In this document: in pieces, positions 1 through 7,400 of the stretch
How the letters are laid out: the number at the start of each line of letters is the position of its first letter
How positions within the stretch are numbered: the first letter of the stretch is position 1
Source of the DNA: an uncultured Oscillospiraceae bacterium
Lineage (GTDB): Bacteria; Bacillota; Clostridia; Oscillospirales; Oscillospiraceae
DNA length: 24,558 nt
NCBI GenBank assembly: GCA_900758315.1
Contig: CAAERF010000376.1
Span: 1 to 24,558 of the forward strand
Reading direction: 5' to 3'
Translations under genes and position numbers: made by a program
The notes under the pieces: model-generated
Told to the model about the DNA's origin: nothing
Database searches by the model: none
The model's input: only the letters and a program-made list of their open reading frames with translations

Positions 1-2
1 AG

Positions 3-704
3 GGCGCTCTGGGCTACACCATGCAGACCCCCGAGGAGGAGAAGTTCCTCAACAGTAAGGAGGAACTGTTCAGCCGCATCCGCATCCTGCTGGGCGGCCG
101 TGCCGCCGAGGAAGTGGTGTTCCAGACCGCTACCACCGGCGCCAGCAACGACATTGAGCGCGCCACCGATCTGGCCCGGAAAATGGTCACCATGTTCGGC
201 ATGAGCGACACCTTCGGCATCATGGGCCTGGCCACCGTCAAGAGCCAGTACCTGGAGGGCGCCTACGGTATGGACTGCGCCCAGGAGACCGCCGCTCTGG
301 CGGACCGTGAGATCCAGAAAATCCTCAACCAGTGCTTTGAGGAGGCCAAGGAGATGCTCCGTCAGAACCGGGAACTGCTGGAGAAAATCGCCTCCTACCT
401 GCTGAAAAAGGAGACCATCACCGGTCAGGAGATGATGGCCATTATCGAGGGCCGGGACCCTGCCCTGGTGGACAACTACGGCACCAATCCCAACGCCCGG
501 CCTGACATCTCCGGCTCACTGGCCCAGCCTGCCGCCAACGCAGACGGCGTGGAGCCGCCGGCCAAGCGCATTCGCATGATTGACCAGCCGCCCGCTCCGC
601 CGGAGCCCAGTCAGCCCTCCCCGGATCCCTCCGATCCGGCGGACAGCGATGCTGACAATGCACCGGATTTTACCTCGGATGACACACCTGACAACCTACT
701 GTGA
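3..704 (+). CDS. ftsH: FtsH, ATP-dependent zinc metalloprotease (C-terminal part)
   Basis: This is the 3' end of a gene that begins before the window, so no start codon is visible; 233 codons and a TGA stop remain. FtsH is a membrane-anchored AAA+ zinc protease that degrades misfolded membrane proteins and some regulators. The visible part begins at GALGYTMQTPEE, just after the protease active-site region, and includes the typical helix ILLGGRAAEEVVF and the segment TTGASNDIERAT. The Asp in SNDIERAT is the third zinc ligand in this family (established knowledge). The AAA domain and the HEXXH motif lie upstream and cannot be checked. The last 70 or so residues form a Pro/Asp-rich, probably disordered tail (PPAPPEPSQPSPDPSDPADS), which is common but poorly conserved in FtsH. 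A strong terminator follows directly. Confidence 0.95.
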   Translation, partial: GALGYTMQTPEEEKFLNSKEELFSRIRILLGGRAAEEVVFQTATTGASNDIERATDLARKMVTMFGMSDTFGIMGLATVKSQYLEGAYGMDCAQETAALADREIQKILNQCFEEAKEMLRQNRELLEKIASYLLKKETITGQEMMAIIEGRDPALVDNYGTNPNARPDISGSLAQPAANADGVEPPAKRIRMIDQPPAPPEPSQPSPDPSDPADSDADNAPDFTSDDTPDNLL

Positions 705-713
705 CAAGAACAG

Positions 714-745
714 ATGCCGTGGCAGTCTCTGCCGCGGCATTTTTT
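714..745 (+). terminator. Intrinsic terminator after ftsH
   Basis: A 12-bp stem (ATGCCGTGGCAG with CTGCCGCGGCAT, one G-T pair) has a 3-nt loop and is followed by TTTTT. It sits 10 bases after the ftsH stop, and its T-tract ends just before the -35 box of the metF promoter. Confidence 0.9.
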
Positions 746-747
746 GC

Positions 748-776
748 TTGCACCTATCGAAAAAGTAGGATATAAT
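748..776 (+). promoter_or_regulatory. Sigma-A-type promoter of metF
   Basis: TTGCAC at 748-753 and a perfect TATAAT at 771-776 are separated by 17 bases. Transcription would start near 783 and give a leader of about 80 nt before the metF start codon. I recognise no known riboswitch in that leader; its only clear structure is the small hairpin at 834-849. Confidence 0.85.
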
Positions 777-833
777 GGATTGCACCATCACAAATATTTA
801 TTGTTGAATTACTGCTAATAAAAAGAGAAAGGA

Positions 834-849
834 ACGGGGTTCGCTCCGT
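834..849 (+). promoter_or_regulatory. Small UUCG-loop hairpin in the metF leader
   Basis: ACGGGG pairs with CTCCGT (one G-T pair) around a TTCG tetraloop. The hairpin ends 14 bases before the metF start codon and lies just before the ribosome binding site AAGGTG (851-856). It has no T-tract, so it is not a terminator. It may stabilise the mRNA or shape access to the ribosome binding site; that function is inference. Confidence 0.45.
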
Positions 850-863
850 GAAGGTGTCTGACA

Positions 864-1730
864 ATGTACATTCGTAAAAACTTTGCAGAAAAACGCTGCG
901 TCCTCTCTATCGAGGTGTTCCCGCCGAAGCAGGTCGCCAACTGGGAAAAGTTTCAGGGCACGCTGCGCAGAATGAAGGCTGTGGATCCCGCTTTCATCAG
1001 CGTCACCTGCAGCGCCGGCGGCAGTGGTACCGAGGGCGTCCCCACCGGCCAGGTAGCGGCTTTCCTGAAAAATGAGCTGGACATCGAGCCGCTGACCCAC
1101 GTCACCTGCGTCGGCAACACCCAGGCGGATCTGGACCAGCATCTGGATGAGCTCTTTGCCTCCGGTATCCGCAACATCATGTGCCTGCGGGGCGACCTGA
1201 ATCCCGACCTGCCCCAGCACAAGGATTTCCTCCACGCCAGCGATCTGGCCGCCTACATCCAAAAGCACTTCGGCAGCTTCGGCCTGTCCGGCGCCTGCTA
1301 TCCCGAGCCCCATCCCGAGGCCGCCAGCCAGCTGGAGGACGTGGAGAACCTGAAGCGTAAGCAGGAAGCCGGCGTCAGCCATCTGGTGTCCCAGCTGTTC
1401 TTCGACAACTACTATTACTATCGCTTCACCAATCTGGCCCGGAAGATCGGTGTCACCCTGCCCATCTCGGTCGGCGTCATGCCTATCGTCAAGAAGGTCC
1501 ACATCCAGAACGTGGTCAACCTCTCCGGTGCCACCATCCCGCCCAAATTCGCCGCCCTGCTGGACAAGTGGCAGGACGATCCCGATGGGCTCAGAAAGGC
1601 CGGCACCGACTACGCTATCGAGCAGTGCCGCGACCTGATGGAGGCCGGCGCTGACGGCATCCACATCTACAGCATGAACAACTCCCAGGTCACCCTCGAC
1701 ATCTACGAGGGTATCAAGGACCTGCTGTAA
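864..1730 (+). CDS. metF: Methylenetetrahydrofolate reductase (MetF family)
   Basis: This encodes 288 residues, a normal length for bacterial MTHFR. The enzyme uses FAD to interconvert 5,10-methylene- and 5-methyl-tetrahydrofolate, supplying methyl groups for methionine; in acetogens it also serves the Wood-Ljungdahl pathway. Family features visible are the N-terminal IEVFPPK (about residues 16-22, with the catalytic Glu17), FISVTCSAGG, and NIMCLRGD near residue 90, followed by the PISVGVMPI segment of the TIM barrel. The ATG at 864 is preceded by AAGGTG at suitable spacing. The gene appears to be its own transcription unit, with a promoter at 748-776 and a terminator at 1744-1783. No methionine synthase or acetyl-CoA pathway gene is next to it, so its physiological direction cannot be judged here. 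Confidence 0.95.
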   Translation: MYIRKNFAEKRCVLSIEVFPPKQVANWEKFQGTLRRMKAVDPAFISVTCSAGGSGTEGVPTGQVAAFLKNELDIEPLTHVTCVGNTQADLDQHLDELFASGIRNIMCLRGDLNPDLPQHKDFLHASDLAAYIQKHFGSFGLSGACYPEPHPEAASQLEDVENLKRKQEAGVSHLVSQLFFDNYYYYRFTNLARKIGVTLPISVGVMPIVKKVHIQNVVNLSGATIPPKFAALLDKWQDDPDGLRKAGTDYAIEQCRDLMEAGADGIHIYSMNNSQVTLDIYEGIKDLL

Positions 1731-1743
1731 TCCCCCGAACGAT

Positions 1744-1783
1744 GAAAAAACACCGCAGTGCACAACGCACTGCGGTATTTTTT
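1744..1783. terminator. Bidirectional terminator between metF and the DUF975 gene
   Basis: A 10-bp perfect stem (ACCGCAGTGC with GCACTGCGGT) has a 5-nt loop and is flanked by an A-run at 1744-1750 and a T-run at 1778-1783. It can end transcription of metF from the left and of the convergent minus-strand gene from the right. Confidence 0.9.
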
Positions 1784-1798
1784 ATGGAACACACCTGT

Positions 1799-2392
1799 TT
1801 AGAACTCAGGAACCTCCATTCTGGGCGTCTGCTCCTCCTTCAGGTAGCGGTAGTACTCCGCCATGGTGGCCTGATAGTAGGGCCGGACATAGAACAGCAG
1901 CAGACCACAGGTGAGGGTGCTGAGCAGGAACCAGCCGATGAAGCTCAGGTTCAGCACAAAGAGCTCGCCTTTGTGACCGTCCATCATCTGACGGCTGGCG
2001 TCAATGGCTTCCCGTCCTGTGTACTCCGGATGCTCATTCATAATAAAGAAGGTCTGGGAGTAGGACAGAGACTTCACAATACCGGGGATCACAAACAGCA
2101 GCGACCACAGGAAGGTGAACAGTGCCACCAAAAATCCAGCGAAAAAGGTGTTCACAAAGTTCTGGAAGGGTGCGAACAGATCGCCGATCTCCGCGTTGTC
2201 CCGATAGCTCAGCTTCATAAAGATCAGCGCCACACCGGTCTCGATGGGACCGATGATAATCAGCTCGCCCACGCCGAAGACGCAGGACGCTGCGCCCTCC
2301 AGGACACATCCGATCAGCAGGGCCAGAATCGCAATGCCCCAGTTGCCACGCAGGGCCTCCTTCGCATTAGACTTCATCATTCCTCTTGTCAT
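1799..2392 (-). CDS. DUF975-family integral membrane protein
   Basis: This encodes 197 residues from the chosen start. A longer reading frame exists upstream, but the ATG at 2392 has a near-perfect GGAGG (2401-2405) eight bases before it, and the promoter at 2427-2455 lies inside the longer version. The protein has several hydrophobic segments (about residues 19-35, 41-60, 85-107 and 145-170). It also has the signature typical of DUF975 proteins in Firmicutes: IPGIVKSLSYSQTFFIMNEH, then a SRQMMDGHKGELF-like stretch and LSFIGW. The function of this family is unknown. It has its own promoter and ends at the shared terminator with metF, so it is probably monocistronic. The family assignment is by pattern recognition. 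Confidence 0.85.
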   Translation of the reverse strand: MTRGMMKSNAKEALRGNWGIAILALLIGCVLEGAASCVFGVGELIIIGPIETGVALIFMKLSYRDNAEIGDLFAPFQNFVNTFFAGFLVALFTFLWSLLFVIPGIVKSLSYSQTFFIMNEHPEYTGREAIDASRQMMDGHKGELFVLNLSFIGWFLLSTLTCGLLLFYVRPYYQATMAEYYRYLKEEQTPRMEVPEF

Positions 2393-2426
2393 ATATCGTT
2401 CCTCCTTCTGTCTCTCGACGGTTTCT

Positions 2427-2455
2427 ATTGTACCGTGCTTATCTATTTTTCGCAA
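2427..2455 (-). promoter_or_regulatory. Sigma-A-type promoter of the DUF975 gene
   Basis: On the minus strand, TTGCGA (2455-2450) and TACAAT (2432-2427) are separated by 17 bases. Transcription would start near 2420, giving a leader of about 28 nt with the GGAGG site. Confidence 0.75.
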
Positions 2456-2576
2456 TGGAAAAGACCTGAAAACTTCCTTAAATTCTGCTGAAAACGCATT
2501 TTCGCACTTCACGCACTTATTTGCCAACCTTTTCCCGAGCGTTTCCGATTTCATCCCGGAAATCCGCGCCCCATCT

Positions 2577-2603
2577 TTAGCACTCGCTAAAAAAGAGTGC
2601 TAA
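2577..2603 (+). promoter_or_regulatory. CIRCE element (HrcA operator) upstream of hsp20
   Basis: The site matches the CIRCE consensus exactly: TTAGCACTC, a 9-base spacer (2586-2594), then GAGTGCTAA. CIRCE is the binding site of the heat-shock repressor HrcA (established knowledge). It lies in the 311-base gap between the divergent DUF975 gene and hsp20, about 105 bases before the hsp20 start. Apart from the two promoters, this CIRCE site and the hairpin at 2667-2691, I see nothing else in that gap. Confidence 0.95.
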
Positions 2604-2614
2604 AGATTCACAGT

Positions 2615-2644
2615 TTGTTCATGATCTCTTCATAATTGTATTCT
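2615..2644 (+). promoter_or_regulatory. Possible promoter of hsp20, just downstream of CIRCE
   Basis: TTGTTC (2615-2620) and TATTCT (2639-2644) are 18 bases apart; TATACT at 2644-2649 is another possible -10 box but lacks a well-placed -35. Starting 11 bases after CIRCE, the promoter would be blocked by bound HrcA. The match to consensus is moderate. Confidence 0.45.
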
Positions 2645-2666
2645 ATACTATGGGTAAATTAAAGGA

Positions 2667-2691
2667 GGACCTGAGACAAACCGACAGGTCC
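2667..2691 (+). promoter_or_regulatory. Leader hairpin directly before the hsp20 ribosome binding site
   Basis: GGACCTG (2667-2673) pairs perfectly with CAGGTCC (2685-2691) around an 11-nt loop. Its left arm takes up the last two bases of an AAAGGAGG sequence (2661-2668) that has no start codon at usable distance. The right arm ends two bases before the AAAGGAA site used by hsp20. The role is unknown. Confidence 0.45.
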
Positions 2692-2709
2692 GGAAAGGAA
2701 GCAATGATT

Positions 2710-3141
2710 ATGATGTACAGCATGATGCCTTTTGGCCGCAACCGCAGCCTCGCCAACTTTTTTGATGATTTCGACCGTCACTTTTTCGGTGACATGACCC
2801 GCTCCAACCCCTCCGCCTTCCGTACGGACATTCGGGACGACGGCGACCGGTACGTGCTGGACGCCGACCTGCCCGGCTTTGACCGGGAGGACATCCACCT
2901 GGACCTCCAGGGCGATGTGCTGACCATCACCGCTCAGCATGAGGACAAAAAGGAGGAGCAAAACGACAAAGGCGACTATATCTGCCGGGAACGCACCTCC
3001 TGTGCTTACTCCAGAAGCTTTAACGTCTCCGGGATCCGTGGAGAGGACATCACCGCCGCCTATCGCAATGGCGTGCTGCAGCTGACCCTGCCCAAGCAGG
3101 AAACCAAAGTCCCCCAGACCCGCAGAATCGAAATCCAGTGA
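2710..3141 (+). CDS. Small heat-shock protein, Hsp20 (alpha-crystallin) family
   Basis: This encodes 143 residues from the ATG at 2710. Nearby in-frame ATGs at 2704 and 2713 are also possible; 2710 gives the best distance from AAAGGAA (2694-2700). Hsp20 proteins are ATP-independent holdases that bind unfolding proteins and pass them to ClpB or DnaK for refolding. The alpha-crystallin domain runs from about residue 37 to 130, with the conserved DLPGFDREDI segment (53-62) and the hallmark GVLQLTLPK (121-129). The C-terminal I-x-I motif that drives oligomer assembly is present as IEI (140-142). The gene lies behind a perfect CIRCE site and 94 bases before clpB, so heat-inducible expression under HrcA is the likely regulation. 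Confidence 0.93.
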   Translation: MMYSMMPFGRNRSLANFFDDFDRHFFGDMTRSNPSAFRTDIRDDGDRYVLDADLPGFDREDIHLDLQGDVLTITAQHEDKKEEQNDKGDYICRERTSCAYSRSFNVSGIRGEDITAAYRNGVLQLTLPKQETKVPQTRRIEIQ

Positions 3142-3147
3142 CCTAGC

Positions 3148-3175
3148 GGGGACGGTGTGACGGCCGTCCCCTTTT
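3148..3175 (+). terminator. Weak intrinsic terminator between hsp20 and clpB
   Basis: GGGGACGG pairs with CCGTCCCC (8 bp) around an 8-nt loop, followed by only TTTT. Read-through from the CIRCE promoter into clpB is plausible. The AT-rich 3180-3220 segment could hold a second clpB promoter, but I find no convincing -35/-10 pair there. Confidence 0.6.
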
Positions 3176-3235
3176 CCCCCCTTTCACTTATTTTCCCAAT
3201 TACATTTCTACTATCCTCATGCAGGAGGTATCACT

Positions 3236-5830
3236 ATGAACCAGAAAAACTTTACGCAGAAATCTCAGGAGGCCATTCAGTCCGCCCAGGCCCTGTCCCT
3301 GGAATACGGCAACCCTCAGATTGAACAGGCACACCTTTTGTATACATTACTGGATCAGGACAACGGCCTGATTCCCCAGCTGGTCACCAGCATGGGCCCG
3401 GACCCCGCCAGCCTGAAAGCCGCCGTGAAAGCGGAGATCCAGCGCCTGCCCAAGGTCAGCGGCTCCGGCCGGGAACCGGACAAGGTTTACGTCTCCCGTG
3501 ACGTGGACCGCACCCTGACCCAGGCCGACAAAATCGCGGACCAGATGAAGGACGAGTTCCTCTCGGTGGAGCACCTGTTCCTTGCCCTCATCGACACCAC
3601 CGACAGCACGCTGAAAAAGCTCTTCCAGACCTACAACATCACCAGAGAAGCCGCGCTGTCCGCTCTTTCCCAGGTCCGCGGCAATCAGAGAGTGACCACC
3701 GACAACCCGGAGGGCACCTATGACGCCCTGAAGAAGTACGGCTTCGACCTGGTGGAGCGGGCCAGAGAGCAGAAGCTGGATCCGGTCATCGGCCGTGACG
3801 ATGAAATCCGGAACGTCATCCGGATCCTGTCCCGTAAAACCAAGAACAACCCCGTCCTGATCGGTGAGCCCGGCGTGGGCAAGACCGCCGTGGTGGAGGG
3901 GCTGGCCCAACGAATCGTCCGGGGCGACGTGCCCAAGAGCCTCCAGGACAAGACCATCTTCTCCCTGGATATGGGCGCTCTGGTAGCCGGCGCCAAGTAC
4001 CGCGGCGAGTTTGAGGAACGGCTGAAGGCCGTCCTCAACGAGGTCCGCAAGAGCGAGGGCAAGATCCTGCTCTTCATCGACGAGCTGCACACCATCGTGG
4101 GCGCCGGCAAGACCGAGGGCTCCATGGACGCCGGCAACCTGTTGAAGCCCATGCTGGCCCGGGGTGAGCTCCACTGCATCGGCGCCACCACCCTGAACGA
4201 ATACCGCCAGTATATCGAAAAGGACGCCGCCCTGGAGCGCCGGTTCCAGCCGGTTATGGTGGCGGAGCCCTCTGTTGAGGACACCATCGCCATCCTCCGT
4301 GGCCTGAAAGAGCGCTATGAGGTGTACCACGGCGTCAAAATTCACGACAGCGCCATCATCGCCGCAGCCACCCTGTCCAATCGGTACATTTCGGACCGGT
4401 TCCTGCCCGACAAGGCCATCGACCTGGTGGACGAGGCCTGCGCCATGATCCGCACCGAGATGGACTCCATGCCCACGGAGCTGGACGTGATCTCCAGAAA
4501 GATCATCCAGCACGAAATTGAAGAGGCCGCCCTGCAAAAGGAAGAGGACCAGCTGAGCCGGGAACGTCTGGCGGAAATTCAGCAGGAACTGTCCGACATG
4601 CGGGAGGAGTTTAACGCCAAGAAGGCCCAGTGGGAGAACGAGAAGAACGCCATCGGCAAGGTCCAGAAGCTCCGTGAGGACATCGAGGCCGCCAACGCCG
4701 AGATGGAGCGGGCCGAGCGCGCGTACGACCTGGAAAAGGCCGCTGAGTTGAAATACGGCCGTCTGCCTGAGCTGAAAAAGGAGCTGGAGGCAGAGGAGAA
4801 CATCGCCAACGAGGGCAAAAAGCGCAGTCTGCTCCGGGATAAGGTCACCGACGCGGAGATCGCCCGGATCATCGAGCGCTGGACCGGCATCCCCGTCTCT
4901 AAGCTCATGGAGGGCGAGCGTGAAAAGCTGCTCCACCTGGATGAGATCCTGCACAAGCGGGTCATTGGCCAGGACGAGGCGGTCAACCGGGTGGCCGAAG
5001 CCATCCTGCGCAGCCGTGCCGGCATCCAGGACCCCAACCGGCCCATCGGTTCCTTCCTGTTCCTGGGCCCCACCGGCGTGGGCAAGACGGAGCTGGCCAA
5101 GACGCTGGCCGACGCCCTGTTTGACAGCGAAAAGAATATGGTCCGTATCGACATGAGCGAGTACATGGAGAAGTACTCCGTCTCCCGGCTCATCGGCGCG
5201 CCTCCTGGCTACGTGGGCTACGAGGAAGGCGGTCAGCTCACCGAGGCAGTCCGCCGGAGACCGTATTCCGTCGTCCTCTTCGACGAGGTGGAAAAGGCCC
5301 ATCCCGACGTGTTCAACGTCCTGCTCCAGGTCCTGGACGACGGCCGGATCACCGACAGCCAGGGCCGTACCGTGGACTTTAAGAACACCATCATCATTTT
5401 GACCTCCAACCTGGGCAGCCAGTACCTGCTGGACGGCATCGACGACAGCGGTGAGATCAGTCCTCAGGCCCGGGAACAGGTGGAGGAGCTGCTGAAGCGC
5501 TCCTTCCGTCCGGAATTCCTCAACCGGCTGGATGAGATCGTGTTCTACAAGCCTCTGACCCGGGAGAACATCCACGGCATCATCGACCTGCTGCTGGAAG
5601 GTCTGAACAAGCGTCTGGCCGACAAGCAGCTGAGCGTCCATGTCACCGAGGCCGCCAAGGACTTCATCGTGGCCGAGAGCTACGATCCCGCCTTCGGCGC
5701 CCGTCCCCTCCGCCGCTATATCCAGCACACCATCGAGACCCTGATCGGCCGCAAGATCATCGCGGAGGATCTCGCTCCCGGCACCGAGCTGACCGTGGAT
5801 CTGGACGGCGACACCCTCTTTATTCGCTAA
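3236..5830 (+). CDS. clpB: ClpB, ATP-dependent protein disaggregase
   Basis: This encodes 864 residues, the usual ClpB length. ClpB is a hexameric cytosolic AAA+ machine that pulls proteins out of aggregates together with DnaK and small heat-shock proteins. Domains in order: double Clp-N (1-145), NBD1 with Walker A GEPGVGKT (210-217) and Walker B IDELH (281-285), a long middle coiled-coil domain (about 405-530), NBD2 with Walker A GPTGVGKT (611-618) and Walker B D683-E684, and a C-terminal [10 protein letters not shown]. The long middle domain and the lack of an IGF/LGF loop after the NBD2 LTSNLGS segment separate it from ClpA/ClpC and argue against ClpP docking. The ATG at 3236 is preceded by AGGAGG at good spacing. 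It lies 94 bases after hsp20, probably sharing the CIRCE-controlled promoter through a weak terminator. Confidence 0.97.
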   Translation: MNQKNFTQKSQEAIQSAQALSLEYGNPQIEQAHLLYTLLDQDNGLIPQLVTSMGPDPASLKAAVKAEIQRLPKVSGSGREPDKVYVSRDVDRTLTQADKIADQMKDEFLSVEHLFLALIDTTDSTLKKLFQTYNITREAALSALSQVRGNQRVTTDNPEGTYDALKKYGFDLVERAREQKLDPVIGRDDEIRNVIRILSRKTKNNPVLIGEPGVGKTAVVEGLAQRIVRGDVPKSLQDKTIFSLDMGALVAGAKYRGEFEERLKAVLNEVRKSEGKILLFIDELHTIVGAGKTEGSMDAGNLLKPMLARGELHCIGATTLNEYRQYIEKDAALERRFQPVMVAEPSVEDTIAILRGLKERYEVYHGVKIHDSAIIAAATLSNRYISDRFLPDKAIDLVDEACAMIRTEMDSMPTELDVISRKIIQHEIEEAALQKEEDQLSRERLAEIQQELSDMREEFNAKKAQWENEKNAIGKVQKLREDIEAANAEMERAERAYDLEKAAELKYGRLPELKKELEAEENIANEGKKRSLLRDKVTDAEIARIIERWTGIPVSKLMEGEREKLLHLDEILHKRVIGQDEAVNRVAEAILRSRAGIQDPNRPIGSFLFLGPTGVGKTELAKTLADALFDSEKNMVRIDMSEYMEKYSVSRLIGAPPGYVGYEEGGQLTEAVRRRPYSVVLFDEVEKAHPDVFNVLLQVLDDGRITDSQGRTVDFKNTIIILTSNLGSQYLLDGIDDSGEISPQAREQVEELLKRSFRPEFLNRLDEIVFYKPLTRENIHGIIDLLLEGLNKRLADKQLSVHVTEAAKDFIVAESYDPAFGARPLRRYIQHTIETLIGRKIIAEDLAPGTELTVDLDGDTLFIR

Positions 5831-5869
5831 ACAACGTCTTACCTTAATCTATAACCCCCTACTTTACCC

Positions 5870-5904
5870 AACCGGGCAGCGGCTTCCTGTCGCTGCCCGG
5901 TTTT
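5870..5904 (+). terminator. Intrinsic terminator after clpB
   Basis: A stem of 10 G/C-rich pairs (CCGGGCAGCG with CGCTGCCCGG), extended by AA/TT, has a 9-nt loop and is followed by TTTT. It ends 7 bases before the next promoter. Confidence 0.88.
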
Positions 5905-5910
5905 GCCGCC

Positions 5911-5939
5911 TTGCAACCGTCACCTCCCTATGCTACAAT
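5911..5939 (+). promoter_or_regulatory. Sigma-A-type promoter of the CLC gene
   Basis: TTGCAA (5911-5916) and TACAAT (5934-5939) are separated by 17 bases. This promoter lies inside the longest possible reading frame of the CLC gene, which supports the shorter start at 5990. Confidence 0.8.
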
Positions 5940-5989
5940 GTTTTCATTCTGATCCGAGCGATTTCGCTCCCCTTCGAGGTGCTGTTTTC

Positions 5990-7288
5990 ATGTTGTTTTC
6001 CAGCCAGGTTGCCGAATTTCAGCGGTGGTTCCGCCGGGATCTGTTTGCCTTTTTCAAATGGATTCTGCTCTCCCTGCTGGTGGGCTCGGTGGCAGGTGTG
6101 GTGGGCGCAGCCTTTGCCCACTGTCTGACCTGGGCCACCAACTTCCGGCAAGACCACTTTTTTATGATCTTCCTGCTGCCGGTGGCCGGCCTCGCCATTG
6201 TGGGCCTGTACCACCTGCTGGACATGGACAACGACGGCGGCACTGAATTTATTCTGGCCTCGGTGCGGGACGCCCGGCAGCTGCGCTTTCGCATGCTGCC
6301 GCTGATCTTCCTGTCCACCGTCCTCACCCACCTCACCGGCGGCAGTGCCGGACGGGAGGGCGCCGCCCTCCAAATCGGCGGCAGCATCGGTCGTAAGCTG
6401 AGCAGTCTGCTGAAGCTGGATGACCGGGACTCCCGCATCCTCACCATGGCCGGGATGGCCGCCGGATTTTCCGCCCTCTTCGGCACGCCGATCGGCGCGG
6501 CGATCTTCGCTATGGAGGTGGAGAGCGTGGGCGTCATGTACTACGCCGCCATCATCCCCTGTTTCCTCTCCGCCTTTCTGGCCAAGCTGGTGGCCGGTCT
6601 GCTGGGCGTCTCCACCTCCACTCTGGCAGTTCAGGGCATCCCCACCCTCACGCCACTCTCTCTGGCACAGCTGCTGGCTCTGGGTGCCCTGTGCGCACTG
6701 GTGGCGGCGCTGTTCTGCCACGCCATGCAGCTGGGCGGCACCTGCTACGCCAAGCTGACCTCCAACCGGTGGGTGCGGGTACTGGTCGGCGGTGTGCTGG
6801 TGGTACTGCTCACCCTGCTGGTGGGAACTACCGACTACAACGGCGCCGGCATGGACGTGATCACCCGGGCTGTGGCAGGGCAGGCGGTTCCCTGGGCCTT
6901 CCTGCTCAAGATGCTCTTCACCGTGCTCACGCTCCGGGCCGGATACAAGGGCGGCGAGATCGTACCCGCCTTCTTTATCGGCGCCACCTTTGGCTGCGTC
7001 GTAGCGCCCCTGCTGGGACTGTCCGCCTCCTTCGGCGCCGCAGCCGGTATGGTGGCCGTGTTCTGCGGCGTCACCAACTGTCCTCTCACCTCCATCCTGC
7101 TGGCCTATGAGCTGTTCGCCGGCGTGGGCACCGCCTCTATGACCCTGACCATCGCCGCCGCCTACATGCTCTCGGGCTACTGCGGGCTGTACCACGAACA
7201 GCTGATTATGTACTCCAAGACCAAATCCCTCTTTATCCGGCAAAACGCCGGAGAAGAATACCAGGACGACGAGCACTCCGCTCCCTGA
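5990..7288 (+). CDS. CLC-family chloride channel or H+/Cl- antiporter
   Basis: This encodes 432 residues in many hydrophobic segments, fitting the 18-helix CLC membrane fold. CLC proteins move chloride or related anions either as channels or in exchange for protons, and bacterial members help with acid resistance or anion export. The anion-selectivity motifs are visible: GGSAGREGAALQIGG (from residue 117), in which Glu123 is the gating glutamate of GREGP, and GGEIVPAFFIGATFG (from residue 321), matching the GxFxP region. By eye, the residue aligning with the internal proton glutamate of E. coli ClcA falls on Val in AMEVES, so coupled transport versus channel action is unsettled. The ATG at 5990 has GAGGTG eight bases upstream; the promoter at 5911-5939 rules out the longer frame. 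It sits between clpB and clpC with its own promoter and terminator, so no functional link to the Clp genes follows. Confidence 0.9.
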   Translation: MLFSSQVAEFQRWFRRDLFAFFKWILLSLLVGSVAGVVGAAFAHCLTWATNFRQDHFFMIFLLPVAGLAIVGLYHLLDMDNDGGTEFILASVRDARQLRFRMLPLIFLSTVLTHLTGGSAGREGAALQIGGSIGRKLSSLLKLDDRDSRILTMAGMAAGFSALFGTPIGAAIFAMEVESVGVMYYAAIIPCFLSAFLAKLVAGLLGVSTSTLAVQGIPTLTPLSLAQLLALGALCALVAALFCHAMQLGGTCYAKLTSNRWVRVLVGGVLVVLLTLLVGTTDYNGAGMDVITRAVAGQAVPWAFLLKMLFTVLTLRAGYKGGEIVPAFFIGATFGCVVAPLLGLSASFGAAAGMVAVFCGVTNCPLTSILLAYELFAGVGTASMTLTIAAAYMLSGYCGLYHEQLIMYSKTKSLFIRQNAGEEYQDDEHSAP

Positions 7289-7291
7289 CCC

Positions 7292-7324
7292 AAACGGCAG
7301 AAGGTTTCGACCTCCTGCCGTTTT
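7292..7324 (+). terminator. Intrinsic terminator after the CLC gene
   Basis: AAACGGCAG pairs with CTGCCGTTT, with one internal mismatch and then an inner AGG/CCT helix around TTTCGA. The right arm ends in TTTT. Confidence 0.8.
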
Positions 7325-7336
7325 CACATTGCCATG

Positions 7337-7364
7337 TTTGAATCTTCCAGAATCTGCATAGAAT
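7337..7364 (+). promoter_or_regulatory. Possible promoter of clpC
   Basis: TTTGAA (7337-7342) and TAGAAT (7359-7364) are 16 bases apart. The match is modest. I found no CtsR heptad repeat (AGGTCAAA type) and no CIRCE here. Confidence 0.35.
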
Positions 7365-7400
7365 AGCAACAACCGCTTTGTACGAGAAAGGATGGGATTT

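Noticed and set aside
2650..2709. The upstream ATG at 2650 as the hsp20 start, with the AAAGGAGG at 2661-2668
   Set aside because: The ATG at 2650 lies at or before the likely transcription start and has no ribosome binding site before it; the AAAGGAGG lies after it and has no start codon at usable distance.
3347..5728. A 793-codon minus-strand frame opposite clpB
   Set aside because: It is a shadow of clpB caused by C-ending codons; it has no ribosome binding site and no recognisable domain.
7325..7400. A CtsR operator before clpC
   Set aside because: No direct repeat of the AGGTCAAA type is present in the 76 bases before the start.
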